DNA from: Neobacillus pocheonensis
GTDB lineage: Bacteria; Bacillota; Bacilli; Bacillales; Cytobacillaceae
NCBI GenBank assembly: GCA_023702235.1
Contig: JAMQCR010000002.1
Coordinates: 124,001 to 188,000, forward strand
Direction of reading: 5' to 3'
Length of the DNA: 64,000 bases
The stretch's first letter is position 1. Every line of letters starts with the position of its first letter. The notes beneath the pieces were generated by a model that worked only from the letters and a program-made list of their open reading frames with translations, was not told where the DNA came from and did no database searches. Below, piece after piece: positions 28,202-37,341 of the stretch. Both the position numbers and the translations under genes were made by a program.

Positions 28202-28543
28202 TTATACCTTTTTAACAAATTCAGATTTTAATTTCATAGCTCCAAAACCGTCAATTTTGCAATCAATATCGTGATCACCCTCAACTAAACGTATATTTTT
28301 AACTTTTGTACCTATTTTTAAGATTGATGAACTTCCTTTTACTTTAAGGTCCTTGATTACTGTTACAGTATCACCATCGTTTAAGACATTTCCATTTGCG
28401 TCTTTAATAATCTTTTGATCTTCAATATTGTCGGTTTCTAATACTAAAGCCCACTCATGAGCACATTCCGGGCAAATAAAAAGACTACCATCTTCATAAG
28501 TATACACTGAATTACATTTTGGGCAGCTTGGCAAATTAGACAA
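28202..28543 (-). CDS. phnA: Zinc-ribbon protein YjdM/PhnA family
   Basis: The protein is 113 residues. The zinc ribbon [20 protein letters not shown] followed by PECAHEW (two CxxC pairs) precedes the PhnA-type domain with [20 protein letters not shown] and [20 protein letters not shown]. The start is a TTG with GGAGG 9 bases upstream. Despite the historic name, a direct role in phosphonate use is not established for the family. The gene stands alone and is intact. Confidence 0.85.
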   Translation of the reverse strand: MSNLPSCPKCNSVYTYEDGSLFICPECAHEWALVLETDNIEDQKIIKDANGNVLNDGDTVTVIKDLKVKGSSSILKIGTKVKNIRLVEGDHDIDCKIDGFGAMKLKSEFVKKV

Positions 28544-28937
28544 AATTATATTCCTCCATCCGATATTGTTAATTCTAATTTTATCACTGTCACTTATTAT
28601 AACGAAAAAACTAACCCTTCACTGTTACAAATGCACATTTCAAAGGTTAGTCTTTGTATTTTCTGACTTATTATAAAAAATACCCCATTTACTTCTGATA
28701 AAGTTCACCTAATAGAAACCACTTAAAAACAGTAAAATGTTAATTAAAGTTGTTTTTAGATAATTTTGCAGTTAACTATAAAAGTCAGTACATAAGCCCC
28801 CTCCTCATATGCAAAAAAAGGAAATTCCTTCATCAAAGATCCTATGGTGCAAAGAAATTCCCTAATGTCCGTTTGTAAATAATAACGATAGTTTAGGAAA
28901 ACCTAGTTTAAAAAGAGAAGACAGGAGGGCGAAAAAA

Positions 28938-29794
28938 ATGGCAGAAAGCCCAAAGACAAACAACAAGACTTTATGCATGAGTGAATACGATGTTTTAAAA
29001 CGAGTAATCCTTTGTCAGCCACAATATATGACGATCCGCGAAGTAATTAATGAGACGCAGGAGCATTTTAAGAATGAAGGTATCCATATTGAACGTGCGC
29101 TCGAGCAGCACGGGGAATTTGTCAAAATACTAAAGAAAAATGACATCGACGTTATTTTATTGCCTTATCATAAAAAATATCCTGAGCAGGTCTTTACTCG
29201 GGATATTGGTTTTACATTAGGGCAAACAATCTTTGTTGCTAAGCTGGCAACAGATGTTCGTGCAGGAGAGGAAAATGTTTTAAAACAATGGCTGGAGGAT
29301 GAAGAAATCTCTTATTATAATTTAATCGAGGAACGAATTGAAGGCGGAGATGTTTTAATTGATCGGGAAACAATTTACGTGGGGCTTAGCAATCGGACGG
29401 ACCAAAAAGCTGCTGAACAATTACAGCGTCTTTTAAATCAATTCAATGTCATTACCATCTCATTTAAAGAAAAATACCTGCATTTGGATTGTATATTTAA
29501 TATCGTATCACCTGAAGTGGCCTTATTTACCCAAATGCCTTAACGAAAGAAGACATCGAGCTTTTTGCTTCACGATATGAATTAATTGAAGTTTCGGAAG
29601 AAGAACAATTTCAATTGGGAACAAATGTATTGAGTATTGGCAACAAACGGGTATTAAGTCTGCCGGTCAATGGGAAGGTAAACAAACAGCTTCGTAACCG
29701 GGGATTTGAAGTTATTGAAGTGGATATCACAGAAATCATTAAATCTGGTGGTTCCTTCCGTTGTTGTACACTTCCTATCTTACGAGAAACGTAA
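28938..29794 (+). pseudogene. DDAH/arginine-deiminase-like amidinohydrolase, frameshifted
   Basis: The first part (201 residues) contains FTRDIGFTLGQTIFVAKLAT, IEGGDVLIDRETIYVGLS and the catalytic His in YLHLDCIFNI. After ALFTQMP a one-base change stops the frame. The continuation in the next frame (ALTKEDIELFASRYELIEVS) runs to GGSFRCCTLPILRET, with the catalytic Cys near the C-terminus. The intact protein would have about 285 residues and hydrolyse methylated arginine or a related guanidino substrate. AGGAGG precedes the ATG. Confidence 0.8.
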
Positions 29795-29821
29795 AAATAA
29801 AAACATAAAAATAACTATATA

Positions 29822-29858
29822 AACAACCTACAAGCCCCAACAGGGTGAGGTTGTTTTG
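29822..29858 (+). terminator. Terminator of the amidinohydrolase gene
   Basis: AACAACCT and AGGTTGTT form the stem, followed by TTGATTGG. Confidence 0.65.
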
Positions 29859-30067
29859 ATTGGTTCTTTTAACCATATATATAATAAGGATTTGACCGAT
29901 TTAAATAAACGTTTGATTAATTTTTTACTTTACCTCATCTAATTTTGATAAGTTAACCAATTTATTTTGAACTAAAATTCTTTCTATTTAGTTTTATGGA
30001 AAAAATAAATAATTTAACTGCAATTCCTATTCCACAATCTGGCAGTTATATATAGTATCAACAACAA

Positions 30068-30099
30068 AACAATGATATGGTGCACCCTTTATCATTGTT
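30068..30099. terminator. Hairpin upstream of the structured element
   Basis: AACAATGAT and ATCATTGTT are complementary around a 14-base loop with GGTGCACC. Confidence 0.45.
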
Positions 30100-30126
30100 T
30101 ATATGTATCCATAGAATAGGCGTTTA

Positions 30127-30233
30127 AGGACTTGACTTGGAGCCTCTGTGGGTACGATTTGTCTTGAAAGGCTGAAGCTAAGGTTTCATCAGGCAAACGA
30201 GCCTATCATACCCACCTCTCCAAGTAAAGTCCT
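30127..30233. ncRNA. Long imperfect palindrome, probable structured RNA
   Basis: The outer stem pairs AGGACTTGACTTGGAG (30127-30142) with CTCCAAGTAAAGTCCT (30218-30233), with one mismatch. An inner stem pairs GTGGGTA (30148) with TACCCAC (30209). Inside is a 54-base loop with AGGCT/AGCCT complementarity. It is noticeably GC-richer than the flanks and has no open frame. A long rod with an internal loop recalls 6S-type RNAs, but it is short for 6S. The strand is not decided. Confidence 0.4.
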
Positions 30234-30376
30234 ATCGTTGTTTACGTTGAAAACTATAATTACTTACTAAAGATAATAAGTAAACAAAGTTAGAAAAGAG
30301 GCTGTTTTTGTTTCGTTATTTACGATGAATACGGTCAAAAATCATACTACATATAATGGCCGATTGTGGAATATTA

Positions 30377-30465
30377 AATAGCCTATGCTCTCGATAGTTT
30401 AGGCTATTTAGTACGAGTTTCTTCTATTATATGTTGATCAATTTAAAGTCATATTCCTTAACTTA
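30377..30465 (-). repeat. 3'-end remnant of a serine recombinase element
   Basis: The minus strand ends VKEYDFKLINI then stop, followed by AATAGAAGAAACTCGTA. The recombinase at 48.8 kb ends LVKEYEIKLKSTNI with the same ATAGAAGGAACTCGTA flank. An AAATAGCCTA/TAGGCTATTT hairpin sits behind it. Confidence 0.5.
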
Positions 30466-30479
30466 GATCATACCTATAA

Positions 30480-31394
30480 TTAAAATTTCGGCATAGCTTC
30501 CACAGCATCCGCCAAATCACTATAGGAATCTCTTAAATATTTTGCTGTGGTCGAAATATTACTATGTCCTGCTAATCTTCGAACTTTTTCAATGTCATTA
30601 TTCGTTGCTTTTAACATCCATTTGCAAAAGGTATGCCTGAACATATGGGGTGTTAATTTTTTCTTCGGTAAGCTGTAACTTTCAATCATCGCCTGGATTC
30701 CACGAACCGTAAATTGGGGTGATCGCTGGCTATAAAACACATAGGATGATTCTTCTACATGAGGTTTTTTGTTTGCCATTTCTGCTCTAAAAATTAACCA
30801 GTCGTACAGTTCTTGCCATAAGGTATGGGACATGGGCACAGTCCGAAGCTTACGTCCCTTTCCAACAATCCGAATACGTCGCAATTCCATATCAAGGTCG
30901 GTTAGTTTTAAGTTTGACAATTCATCTACCCTCAAACCAGCGTATGTCAATAAATAAATAATGGCTCGATCCCGGCGATACTTCTCTTCGGGATCTACTC
31001 CTCTGCTTTTGACCGGTGTCTTTCTTACACGATTCAAAAGATCTTCAAACTCTTCTTCTGTCAGCCACATGATTTTTTCGGAATCTTCATCAGCTGATTT
31101 GACATTTTTAATTTCTACCATCGGGTTATGCTGTAGCTTCTTATTTTTAACGGCCCATGAATAAAAACTGCGCAAAGCATTTAACCGACGATTAATGGTG
31201 GTAATGGCTAATGGTTTCCCTTCTTGTGGATTTACCAACCCATGAATCCATTTTCTTACATCCGTTGCTGTCACAAAACCATCAGGTTGAATATGTAAAT
31301 CTTCTAAAAAGATAAGGATATCATTCCGATAGGAAATTACGGTTTTTGAGGACTTGTCTTTTTTCTGAAGATCGGCAATATACTCTTCCAGCAT
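30480..31394 (-). CDS. Tyrosine recombinase (XerC/D-like integrase)
   Basis: The protein is about 304 residues. The N-terminal SAM-like core-binding domain contains LEEYIADLQKKDKSSKTVIS. The catalytic domain contains YLLTYAGLRVDELSNLKLTD (first Arg), KLTPHMFRHTFCKWML (HxxR), LAGHSNISTTAKYL and a nucleophilic Tyr within KYLRDSY. The ATG at 31394 is preferred (AGAGGTG upstream) over a GTG three codons earlier. It could be an integrase of a small mobile element or act on the neighbouring palindromes. It is intact, one of few intact mobility genes here. Confidence 0.85.
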   Translation of the reverse strand: MLEEYIADLQKKDKSSKTVISYRNDILIFLEDLHIQPDGFVTATDVRKWIHGLVNPQEGKPLAITTINRRLNALRSFYSWAVKNKKLQHNPMVEIKNVKSADEDSEKIMWLTEEEFEDLLNRVRKTPVKSRGVDPEEKYRRDRAIIYLLTYAGLRVDELSNLKLTDLDMELRRIRIVGKGRKLRTVPMSHTLWQELYDWLIFRAEMANKKPHVEESSYVFYSQRSPQFTVRGIQAMIESYSLPKKKLTPHMFRHTFCKWMLKATNNDIEKVRRLAGHSNISTTAKYLRDSYSDLADAVEAMPKF

Positions 31395-31613
31395 CTTTTT
31401 CACCTCTTAACTTATATGCTGAGTTTAAAACTCTAAAAATCATATCAAATTGACCCAAAAAATGAACATTATATGACAAGTATAACATAGGATTTTGATA
31501 GTTTAAATGAATATAACACATATTATTATATGCCAAGTTTAAAATGTCTTTAATAGATAAAAATAATAAGTGGGTACCAGTATTCTCCACAGCTTTTTGA
31601 TCTTTTTTCATAC

Positions 31614-31766
31614 TTATACGTAGAATGGAGCTATGGTAGTAAATCCATATAGATTAGTGGAACGTTTAATAGTACGAGCACCACCAATTTGTAAAACTCC
31701 AGAATTGGTCAACTCGCCGATTTTCAAAAAATTGATTTTAACTCTTAATTGAAGATCATTATTCAT
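31614..31766 (-). CDS. GerPB-like spore germination protein, 50 residues
   Basis: The sequence includes VKINFLKIGELTNSGVLQIG and later TIKRSTNLYGFTTIAPF. The KIG-x-x-x-N-S-G-V-x-QIG pattern is shared by GerPB-type spore coat proteins that help germinants pass the coat. GGGTGA lies upstream of the ATG. It is an orphan, away from a gerPA-PF operon. Confidence 0.6.
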   Translation of the reverse strand: MNNDLQLRVKINFLKIGELTNSGVLQIGGARTIKRSTNLYGFTTIAPFYV

Positions 31767-31939
31767 ATGAATCACCCACTATGACAAGAGTTGAGCTTTG
31801 GGCTTATCCATAAAAAGAAGCAGATCCCCGGCGAGAATGACCGAATTATTATTGTGAGCCATTGCTGACCACTTTGCTGATTATACTCACCAATAATTAT
31901 AACTATGCTTAAACTCATTTAAAACCTCTCTACACATAA
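31767..31939. other. Intergenic, nothing recognised
   Basis: No open frame or strong hairpin was seen. Confidence 0.3.
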
Positions 31940-31986
31940 AAAACACTACCCTTTCCATGATATTACAGAAAGAATAGCGTTTTTTT
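31940..31986. terminator. Hairpin with T-run
   Basis: AAAACACTA and TAGCGTTTT (one wobble pair) plus CTTTC/GAAAG form a stem, with A- and T-runs on either side. It may serve both strands. Confidence 0.6.
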
Positions 31987-32125
31987 CGTTTTGGGAGTAA
32001 TGATTTGCCTTAGCTTGATGGGCATGTGGCGGTACCCCTAATAGACTGTGATAAATGTTTTTTTATTTTAAAATCAATATGTGTTATACCGAATATTTAA
32101 TTGCCTTCCTAAATTCATCGATAAA

Positions 32126-33058
32126 TTAATAACTGTTAATGAGCTTTAACACCTGTTCTTTTTCAGGGAGAGAACTAATTGCCCCTTTTCCTGTTGTGGT
32201 AAGTGCTCCAACCGCATTGGCAAATTGAAGAAGTTCATGATGGTTCGTATTACAAATATCTTCCAAATTATAAGGGGTCACCTGTTTCGATAGCAGTTGG
32301 TACAAGAAGCCGCCAATAAATGCATCACCAGCACCTGTTGTATCCTGAACATCGACTCGATATCCTTTCGATGTGAATTTATCATTTTTAAGATAAAGTT
32401 CTGCACCCGTTGCTCCCTTTGTATAGATAACAGCACGGACATCCCCGACAAATAAGGAACGAATGGCATTTTCCTCATGATCAATATTCGTAATAAATGA
32501 TAGTTCCTCATCAGAGATTTTTAAAAGATGTGCTTTCGGGATAAAACTCAATATCGTTTCTCGACAATACTCCGGGTTCTCCCATAGCGGAAGCCGAACA
32601 TTTGGATCAAAGCTAATCAGCGCCCCGTTTCGCTTCGCCTCATTGATCGCTTTGATATGTGCCTGCTTCATGGGACTTTCAACCAAATCAACGGAGCAAA
32701 AATGAAGAATATCTCCGCTCGAAAACCAATCTCCGTCAATTTCTTCTTTCTTCATTAAGAGATCCGCTGATGGATTACGGTAAAAGGAAAAATCCCTTTC
32801 CCCGTCATTACGTAATGAAACAAAAGCAATTGCTGTATTAGCTTCATCCGTTCTTAAAATTTTGTCAGTTTGTACACCAGCTCGATTTAACGTTTCGATA
32901 AGGAAATCTCCAAAGGCATCCAAACCTAATTTGGAAATCATGGAGGATTCCCCCCCCAGACGTGCTCCCGCAAACGACAATACATCTTTCAGTGCTTTTC
33001 CCTTTTGGAGGGGAATGAAATCGATTAATACTTCCCCGATAGAATATAAGCTTTTCAT
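32126..33058 (-). CDS. scrK: Fructokinase (PfkB family) with internal deletion
   Basis: This ribokinase-like kinase would phosphorylate fructose released from sucrose 6-phosphate. YSIGEVLIDFIP at the start and VQDTTGAGDAFIGGFLYQLL (catalytic Asp, anion hole) near the end are normal. After SFAGA the sequence jumps to RLGGESSMISKLGLDAFGDF. The usual sugar-binding PGGAPANVA segment, about 14 residues, is missing without a frame change. The enzyme is therefore probably inactive. AGGTG lies 6 bases before the ATG. It follows the broken sacA by 27 bases. Confidence 0.85.
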   Translation of the reverse strand: MKSLYSIGEVLIDFIPLQKGKALKDVLSFAGARLGGESSMISKLGLDAFGDFLIETLNRAGVQTDKILRTDEANTAIAFVSLRNDGERDFSFYRNPSADLLMKKEEIDGDWFSSGDILHFCSVDLVESPMKQAHIKAINEAKRNGALISFDPNVRLPLWENPEYCRETILSFIPKAHLLKISDEELSFITNIDHEENAIRSLFVGDVRAVIYTKGATGAELYLKNDKFTSKGYRVDVQDTTGAGDAFIGGFLYQLLSKQVTPYNLEDICNTNHHELLQFANAVGALTTTGKGAISSLPEKEQVLKLINSY

Positions 33059-33085
33059 CCTTTTCACCTGATTTCTTAATCTTAA

Positions 33086-33697
33086 TCATAAATCCCATTT
33101 GGTTGCATGTAGCAATGCTTTTCCGTCCGTTGTAAAAAAGCGAATTTCTTTACTGTCTTCCTTAGGGAAGATCCGGCTTGTAAATACTTCCTCTCCATCA
33201 TTTATAAAAATCTCGACAGAGGATGTGTCCACAAACAGGTGAAATTTAATTTTAGATGCATCTATAAAACATTTTCTAACGGTTCCATACTAGTCCCCTA
33301 CGGATTCACCTGAAAATGTTCGGTCTAAAATGACCTTTTTCTGAACGGCATCATACTTAATAATGGTTTTCTCGTTATCCCCAGCCCTAAACTGGACTCC
33401 AAATTCTTTTGCATCGAAATTTTCAAACTCACAAATCATTTCGAATGATGTCCCGTAAAGGCATCATACATTTTCTTTTCCTGATGAAAAACGTCTTTAA
33501 TCTCATGTTGCTGTTTGCGAAGTGCTTGAAGCTCTTTTACTGGTTGTTGAATTAGTTTGCAATTCCGAATCGATAATTCTCTTGGCAATGTCAAACAATG
33601 AGCCCACCCGTTTTTATCGAGGGTAATCAATTTCCGGCAGTCCCATCCAACCTACTAATATTCGCCGACCATCCGCATCCATCATCGCTTTTCTTTA
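33086..33697 (-). pseudogene. sacA: Sucrose-6-phosphate hydrolase (GH32), C-terminal half only
   Basis: The surviving part reads MDADGRRILVGWMGLPEIDY, then KNGWAHCLTLPRELSIRN and KLIQQPVKELQALRKQ. After further changes comes FENFDAKEFGVQFRAGDNEK, then SVEIFINDGEEVFTSR. These are GH32 segments: the end of the five-blade domain and the beta-sandwich. Two frameshifts and an in-frame TAG (GESVGD-stop) break it. The 5' half has been replaced by a serine-recombinase remnant joined at about 33690-33700. The sucrose pathway here is dead. Confidence 0.85.
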
Positions 33698-34040
33698 ATC
33701 ATGTCTCGATCTAGTTCACTAAATGCTGCCATTACAGTTAAAAAGAACTTACCAGTTGGTGTCCTTGTATCAATTCCTAAGTTCAGGATAACAAAATGTA
33801 TGTTCCTTTCACGAAGCTGCTCAACTAACTGCAATAGTTGAACAGTATTTCGTCCAAGACAATCCATTCGCGTTACAACCAAGGTATCATCAGAAGCTAT
33901 TTCGGAAAGGAGTTCATCCAATTGTGCCTTTTTCTTAGAAACACCACTAATTTTCTCCTTCAAAATTTTGTCTACCCCATATTTTGTAAGTTGTTCAATT
34001 TGGCTATCTAGATTTTGATCTTGTGTACTTAAAAAATAGA
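33682..34040 (-). pseudogene. Serine recombinase fragment joined to sacA
   Basis: The minus strand reads LSTQDQNLDSQIEQLTKYGV, then LVVTRMDCLGRNTVQLLQLV, GIDTRTPTGKFFLTVMAAFS and ELDRDMIKEKR before a stop at the junction with sacA. The first strand with the catalytic Y-x-R-x-S is degenerate, and the C-terminal HTH is absent. It is of the Tn3-resolvase/invertase type. Confidence 0.75.
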
Positions 34041-34150
34041 AGTCGATTTTGTATTCAAATTATTAAAATTATTTCGAATAATCTGTAGTTATTTGTATTT
34101 TTTTGTAGGTTGGGTTATAAAATCAATTATATCTTCTTAAATGGTAGAAT

Positions 34151-34164
34151 TGGAAGCGTTTCCA
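34151..34164. promoter_or_regulatory. CcpA catabolite-responsive element (cre)
   Basis: TGGAAGCGTTTCCA, a perfect palindromic match to the cre consensus. It faces the ruined sucrose genes on one side and the ABC importer on the other (179 bases before its ATG). Confidence 0.7.
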
Positions 34165-34329
34165 AAGGAGGGGTACTGCCTAACACTTCCTACAACTAAA
34201 TCCTAAGAAAGAGAGGCTGAACCGATAGACTTTATATGCATTGAAAGTCCCTTTTGAAACTCAAACTGATTATGAGATTTTAAGCATTTTCTAAGTTTTT
34301 ATATTAAAAGATTAAAAGGTGGGATTGAA

Positions 34330-35103
34330 ATGAAGAAAATTAAATTCATTAGCTTATTTTTAATTCTTACGCTTCTTTTAGCGGCTTGTGGAACGAAAGA
34401 TAAATCGACTAGCGGAGCGGGGAATGACTCAAAAGTATACAAAATCGGTGTGGATACAACTTACCCTCCGTTTGAATTTAAGAATAGGAATGAATATAAA
34501 GGAATTGATATTGAATTAATTAATGCAATTGCCAAAAATCAAGGCTTTAAAATCGATCTTTCTCCTATGGACTTTGGCGGAATTATACCAGCCATGCAAG
34601 CTAATCAGCTTGACGTAGCGATTGCAGGCATGAGCATTACGGATGAAAGAAAGAAAGTCGTTGATTTCTCAACACCATATTTTAATGCAGGATTAACAGT
34701 TGTTGTCAAAAAGGATAATACAACGATTAAATCCGTTGATGACCTAAAAGGAAAAACGGTTGCAGTGAAAAAAGGAACGACTGGTTCAAAATATGCATTG
34801 GATAATGCTGATAAACTAGGAATTAAAGTCGTTCAATTTAATGATAGCCCTGCAATGTTCCAGGAAGTGGCGAACGGAAATGCTGATGCACTAATCGAGG
34901 ATTATCCTGTAATCTCCTATGCAATTGCCCAAAAAGACCTTGGTTTAAAAATCGTGGGTGATCGTTTGAATGGAGACAAATACGGTATTGCCGTGTTAAA
35001 AGGACAAAACAAAGATTTATTAGCAAAAATCGATAAAGGTCTTGCAGAACTGCAAAAAGATGGAACATACGATAAGATTTTAAAAAAATATATTGGTAAA
35101 TAA
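34330..35103 (+). CDS. Polar amino-acid ABC transporter, substrate-binding lipoprotein
   Basis: This 257-residue family 3 solute-binding protein has signal peptide SLFLILTLLLAACGTKDKST with an LAAC lipobox. YKIGVDTTYPPFEFKNRNEY, GIDIELINAIAK and LDVAIAGMSITDERKKVVDF are the family signatures, and VAVKKGTTGSKYAL is the hinge region. The ligand is probably a basic or polar amino acid (Arg, Gln, His), which sequence alone does not settle. AGGTGGGA precedes the ATG. Permease and ATPase genes follow directly. Confidence 0.9.
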   Translation: MKKIKFISLFLILTLLLAACGTKDKSTSGAGNDSKVYKIGVDTTYPPFEFKNRNEYKGIDIELINAIAKNQGFKIDLSPMDFGGIIPAMQANQLDVAIAGMSITDERKKVVDFSTPYFNAGLTVVVKKDNTTIKSVDDLKGKTVAVKKGTTGSKYALDNADKLGIKVVQFNDSPAMFQEVANGNADALIEDYPVISYAIAQKDLGLKIVGDRLNGDKYGIAVLKGQNKDLLAKIDKGLAELQKDGTYDKILKKYIGK

Positions 35104-35167
35104 GATTTTTAATCATCACTAGGCGCGCGCATTTACGTGCCTTCTTACTTGGAAGGAGATGAATTAA

Positions 35168-35811
35168 GTGAAAATAATAGCTGCGGCATTGCCAATTTTA
35201 CTTCAAGGACTTCAAGTGACCCTTTATATATTTGTAATAGCGATTATACTTGGTTTTTTAATCGGTTTAGTAGTTGCCCTATTGCGACTTGCACCTTTCA
35301 AGATCTTAAACTGGATTGCCAAGGTATATGTTGATGCCATTCGTGGAACGCCGTTTATTGTCCAATTGTTTTTTATCTATTTTGGTGTTAACTCATTACA
35401 CTTGATTTCCCTAAATAGTACGGTTGCCGGGATTATTACCGTTGCCATCAATGCAGGGGCTATTTTGCTGAGATTATCAGAGCCGGCATCCAATCCATTG
35501 ATAAAGGACAAACTGAGGCTGCAAGATCAATCGGATTTACCGGTGCACAAACCATGAGGTATGTGGTGCTTCCACAAGCATTTAGAAGAATGCTCCCTAC
35601 CATTACGAACCAATCAATCATTAGCTTGAAAGATACTTCACTTTTATCCGTCATTGGTATAGCGGATTTAACACAGCAAGGTCAGATTCAAGCTTCGGCT
35701 ACGTTTGAAGCATTTAAGATTTGGCTGGCTGTTGGTGTTATTTACTTTATCATCATTTACTTGTTAACCATTCTTGCTAATATCGTCGAAAGGAGAATTC
35801 AGCTTCGATGA
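35168..35811 (+). pseudogene. Polar amino-acid ABC transporter permease, frameshifted
   Basis: A GTG start with GGAG upstream leads to [20 protein letters not shown] and [20 protein letters not shown]. At about 35462 one T is missing: the expected [20 protein letters not shown] reads as nonsense. The conserved EAA loop ([10 protein letters not shown]) is recovered only in the next frame, followed by [20 protein letters not shown] and SLKDTSLLSVIGIADLT to 35811. One added base restores a 214-residue permease. Confidence 0.85.
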
Positions 35812-36536
35812 GTATTATAACTGTAAAAAACTTGAGTAAATCTTTTGGAAAAGTAGAGGTTTTAAGAGATATCAATGCAGTAGTGCAAGAAAAAGAAGTC
35901 ATTTGTGTAATTGGTCCATCTGGATCAGGGAAGAGTACATTCCTTCGCTGTTTAAATCGCTTGGAGGAAATCTCAGGCGGCGAGGTAACCATTAACGGTC
36001 ATGATATTACCGATCCAAAAATTAATTTAAACAAAGTTAGACAAGAAGTAGGTATGGTTTTTCAACAGTTTAATCTATTTCCTCATAAAACAGTGTTAGA
36101 GAACATTACTCTAGGTCCTATAAAAATTCGCGGTACTGAGAAATCAGAAGCCGAAAAAATAGCGCTAAAACTGCTTAATAAAGTGGGACTAAAAGAAAAA
36201 GCTAGTAGCTATCCAGGCGAATTATCCGGAGGACAAAAACAGCGGGTTGCGATTGCAAGGGCACTTGCAATGAATCCAAAAATTATGTTATTTGACGAGC
36301 CAACTTCCGCACTTGACCCTGAAATGGTAGGAGATGTTTTAGAGGTAATGAAACAGCTGGCTAAAGAAGGTATGACCATGGTAGTTGTTACACATGAAAT
36401 GGGCTTTGCCAGGGAAGTGGGGGACCGGGTGATCTTTATGGACGGCGGTTATATTGTCGAAGAAAATGAACCGAATGCATTGTTCGGCAACCCGCAGCAC
36501 GAACGGACCAAAGCTTTCTTAAGTAAAGTGTTATAG
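35808..36536 (+). CDS. Polar amino-acid ABC transporter ATP-binding protein
   Basis: This 242-residue ABC ATPase of the GlnQ/ArtM type carries Walker [11 protein letters not shown]-loop [18 protein letters not shown], signature [20 protein letters not shown], Walker [13 protein letters not shown] and H-loop [10 protein letters not shown]. The ATG overlaps the permease stop (ATGA), so translation is coupled. It energises uptake together with the two preceding gene products. It is intact, but the frameshifted permease would leave it without a partner. Confidence 0.95.
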   Translation: MSIITVKNLSKSFGKVEVLRDINAVVQEKEVICVIGPSGSGKSTFLRCLNRLEEISGGEVTINGHDITDPKINLNKVRQEVGMVFQQFNLFPHKTVLENITLGPIKIRGTEKSEAEKIALKLLNKVGLKEKASSYPGELSGGQKQRVAIARALAMNPKIMLFDEPTSALDPEMVGDVLEVMKQLAKEGMTMVVVTHEMGFAREVGDRVIFMDGGYIVEENEPNALFGNPQHERTKAFLSKVL

Positions 36537-36570
36537 ATTTTATTTTTCGATTTTATTCCCCATTAAAAAA

Positions 36571-36591
36571 GAGCGCCTGTCTTAGGCACTC
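36571..36591 (+). terminator. Hairpin after the importer operon
   Basis: GAGCGCCT and AGGCACTC pair with one mismatch around GTCTT, 35 bases after the stop. Weak U-tract. Confidence 0.45.
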
Positions 36592-37206
36592 ATTGAGTAT
36601 TATTCTAAACCAAGATTGAATTGTATAAATAATATTGCACATTAATTAATTTTGAATAAAAAATCACTCTTGCTTACATCATATTAATGGTGTCGAAAAA
36701 CACTAAACCTTACAATATTTAAGTATCTGAAAAAGCTATCCACACCATTGGGTAGTTTTTTCATTTGAAACAATTATTTTAGGGTAAAAGTTTAATTAAT
36801 TTCTCACCATGGTACTTAAATTTCTGAGAACATTTTTCAATTTGATTAAAATTAACTTTCTTTTTCATTCGTAATTTTTGTCCAGGATGAATGGTGCAAT
36901 TACATTTAACTTATTCCAGGACTTAATTTGAACAATTTATATTGGGAGGGGTTTGCTATTACAAAATTGACTTTTATTATTTTAATTTAACTATGCCTTC
37001 ACGAAGCCAAAATGATCTAAGCTCATTGCTTTTAACCGTTAATATATTTTCAAGGGTTATGAAATCCTGCGAATAAGTGAGCATTCGAGAGATATAGCTA
37101 TCATACTAAGGGAGTTAAGTAAATAATAAAAAAAGAGACTAATGTTTAAAGAGGGCACTGAAAATCCATCGGATTTTTGGAGGGTTTAAAAAGTGATAAC
37201 AAAAAT
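36592..37206. other. AT-rich gap without a gene
   Basis: Apart from the hairpin at 36729-36762 nothing recognisable was seen. Confidence 0.4.
36729..36762 (+). terminator. Hairpin terminator
   Basis: AAAAAGCTATCC with GGGTAGTTTTTT around an 8-base loop. Both A- and T-runs are present. Confidence 0.6.
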
Positions 37207-37248
37207 ACGACTCTAAAATTCAAAATATGAATTTTGAGTCGTTTTTTT
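37207..37248. terminator. Strong bidirectional terminator
   Basis: ACGACTCTAAAATTCA pairs with TGAATTTTGAGTCGT with a single mismatch and is followed by TTTTTTT. On the minus strand it ends the malic enzyme transcript. Confidence 0.8.
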
Positions 37249-37341
37249 GTGTAAATTGGGGGTCTTCAGGCTCTATTGTAGAAGAGGTATTAATAAAAAG
37301 CCGATTCCTTATCGTCTTAGAAAATCGACTTATGACTAGTT

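Noticed and set aside
30127..30233. Firm call of 6S RNA
   Set aside because: The rod shape fits loosely but the length is too short and no conserved 6S sequence could be recalled with confidence.
32865..33098. Overlapping minus-strand frame in front of fructokinase
   Set aside because: Shadow of the fructokinase gene in another frame.
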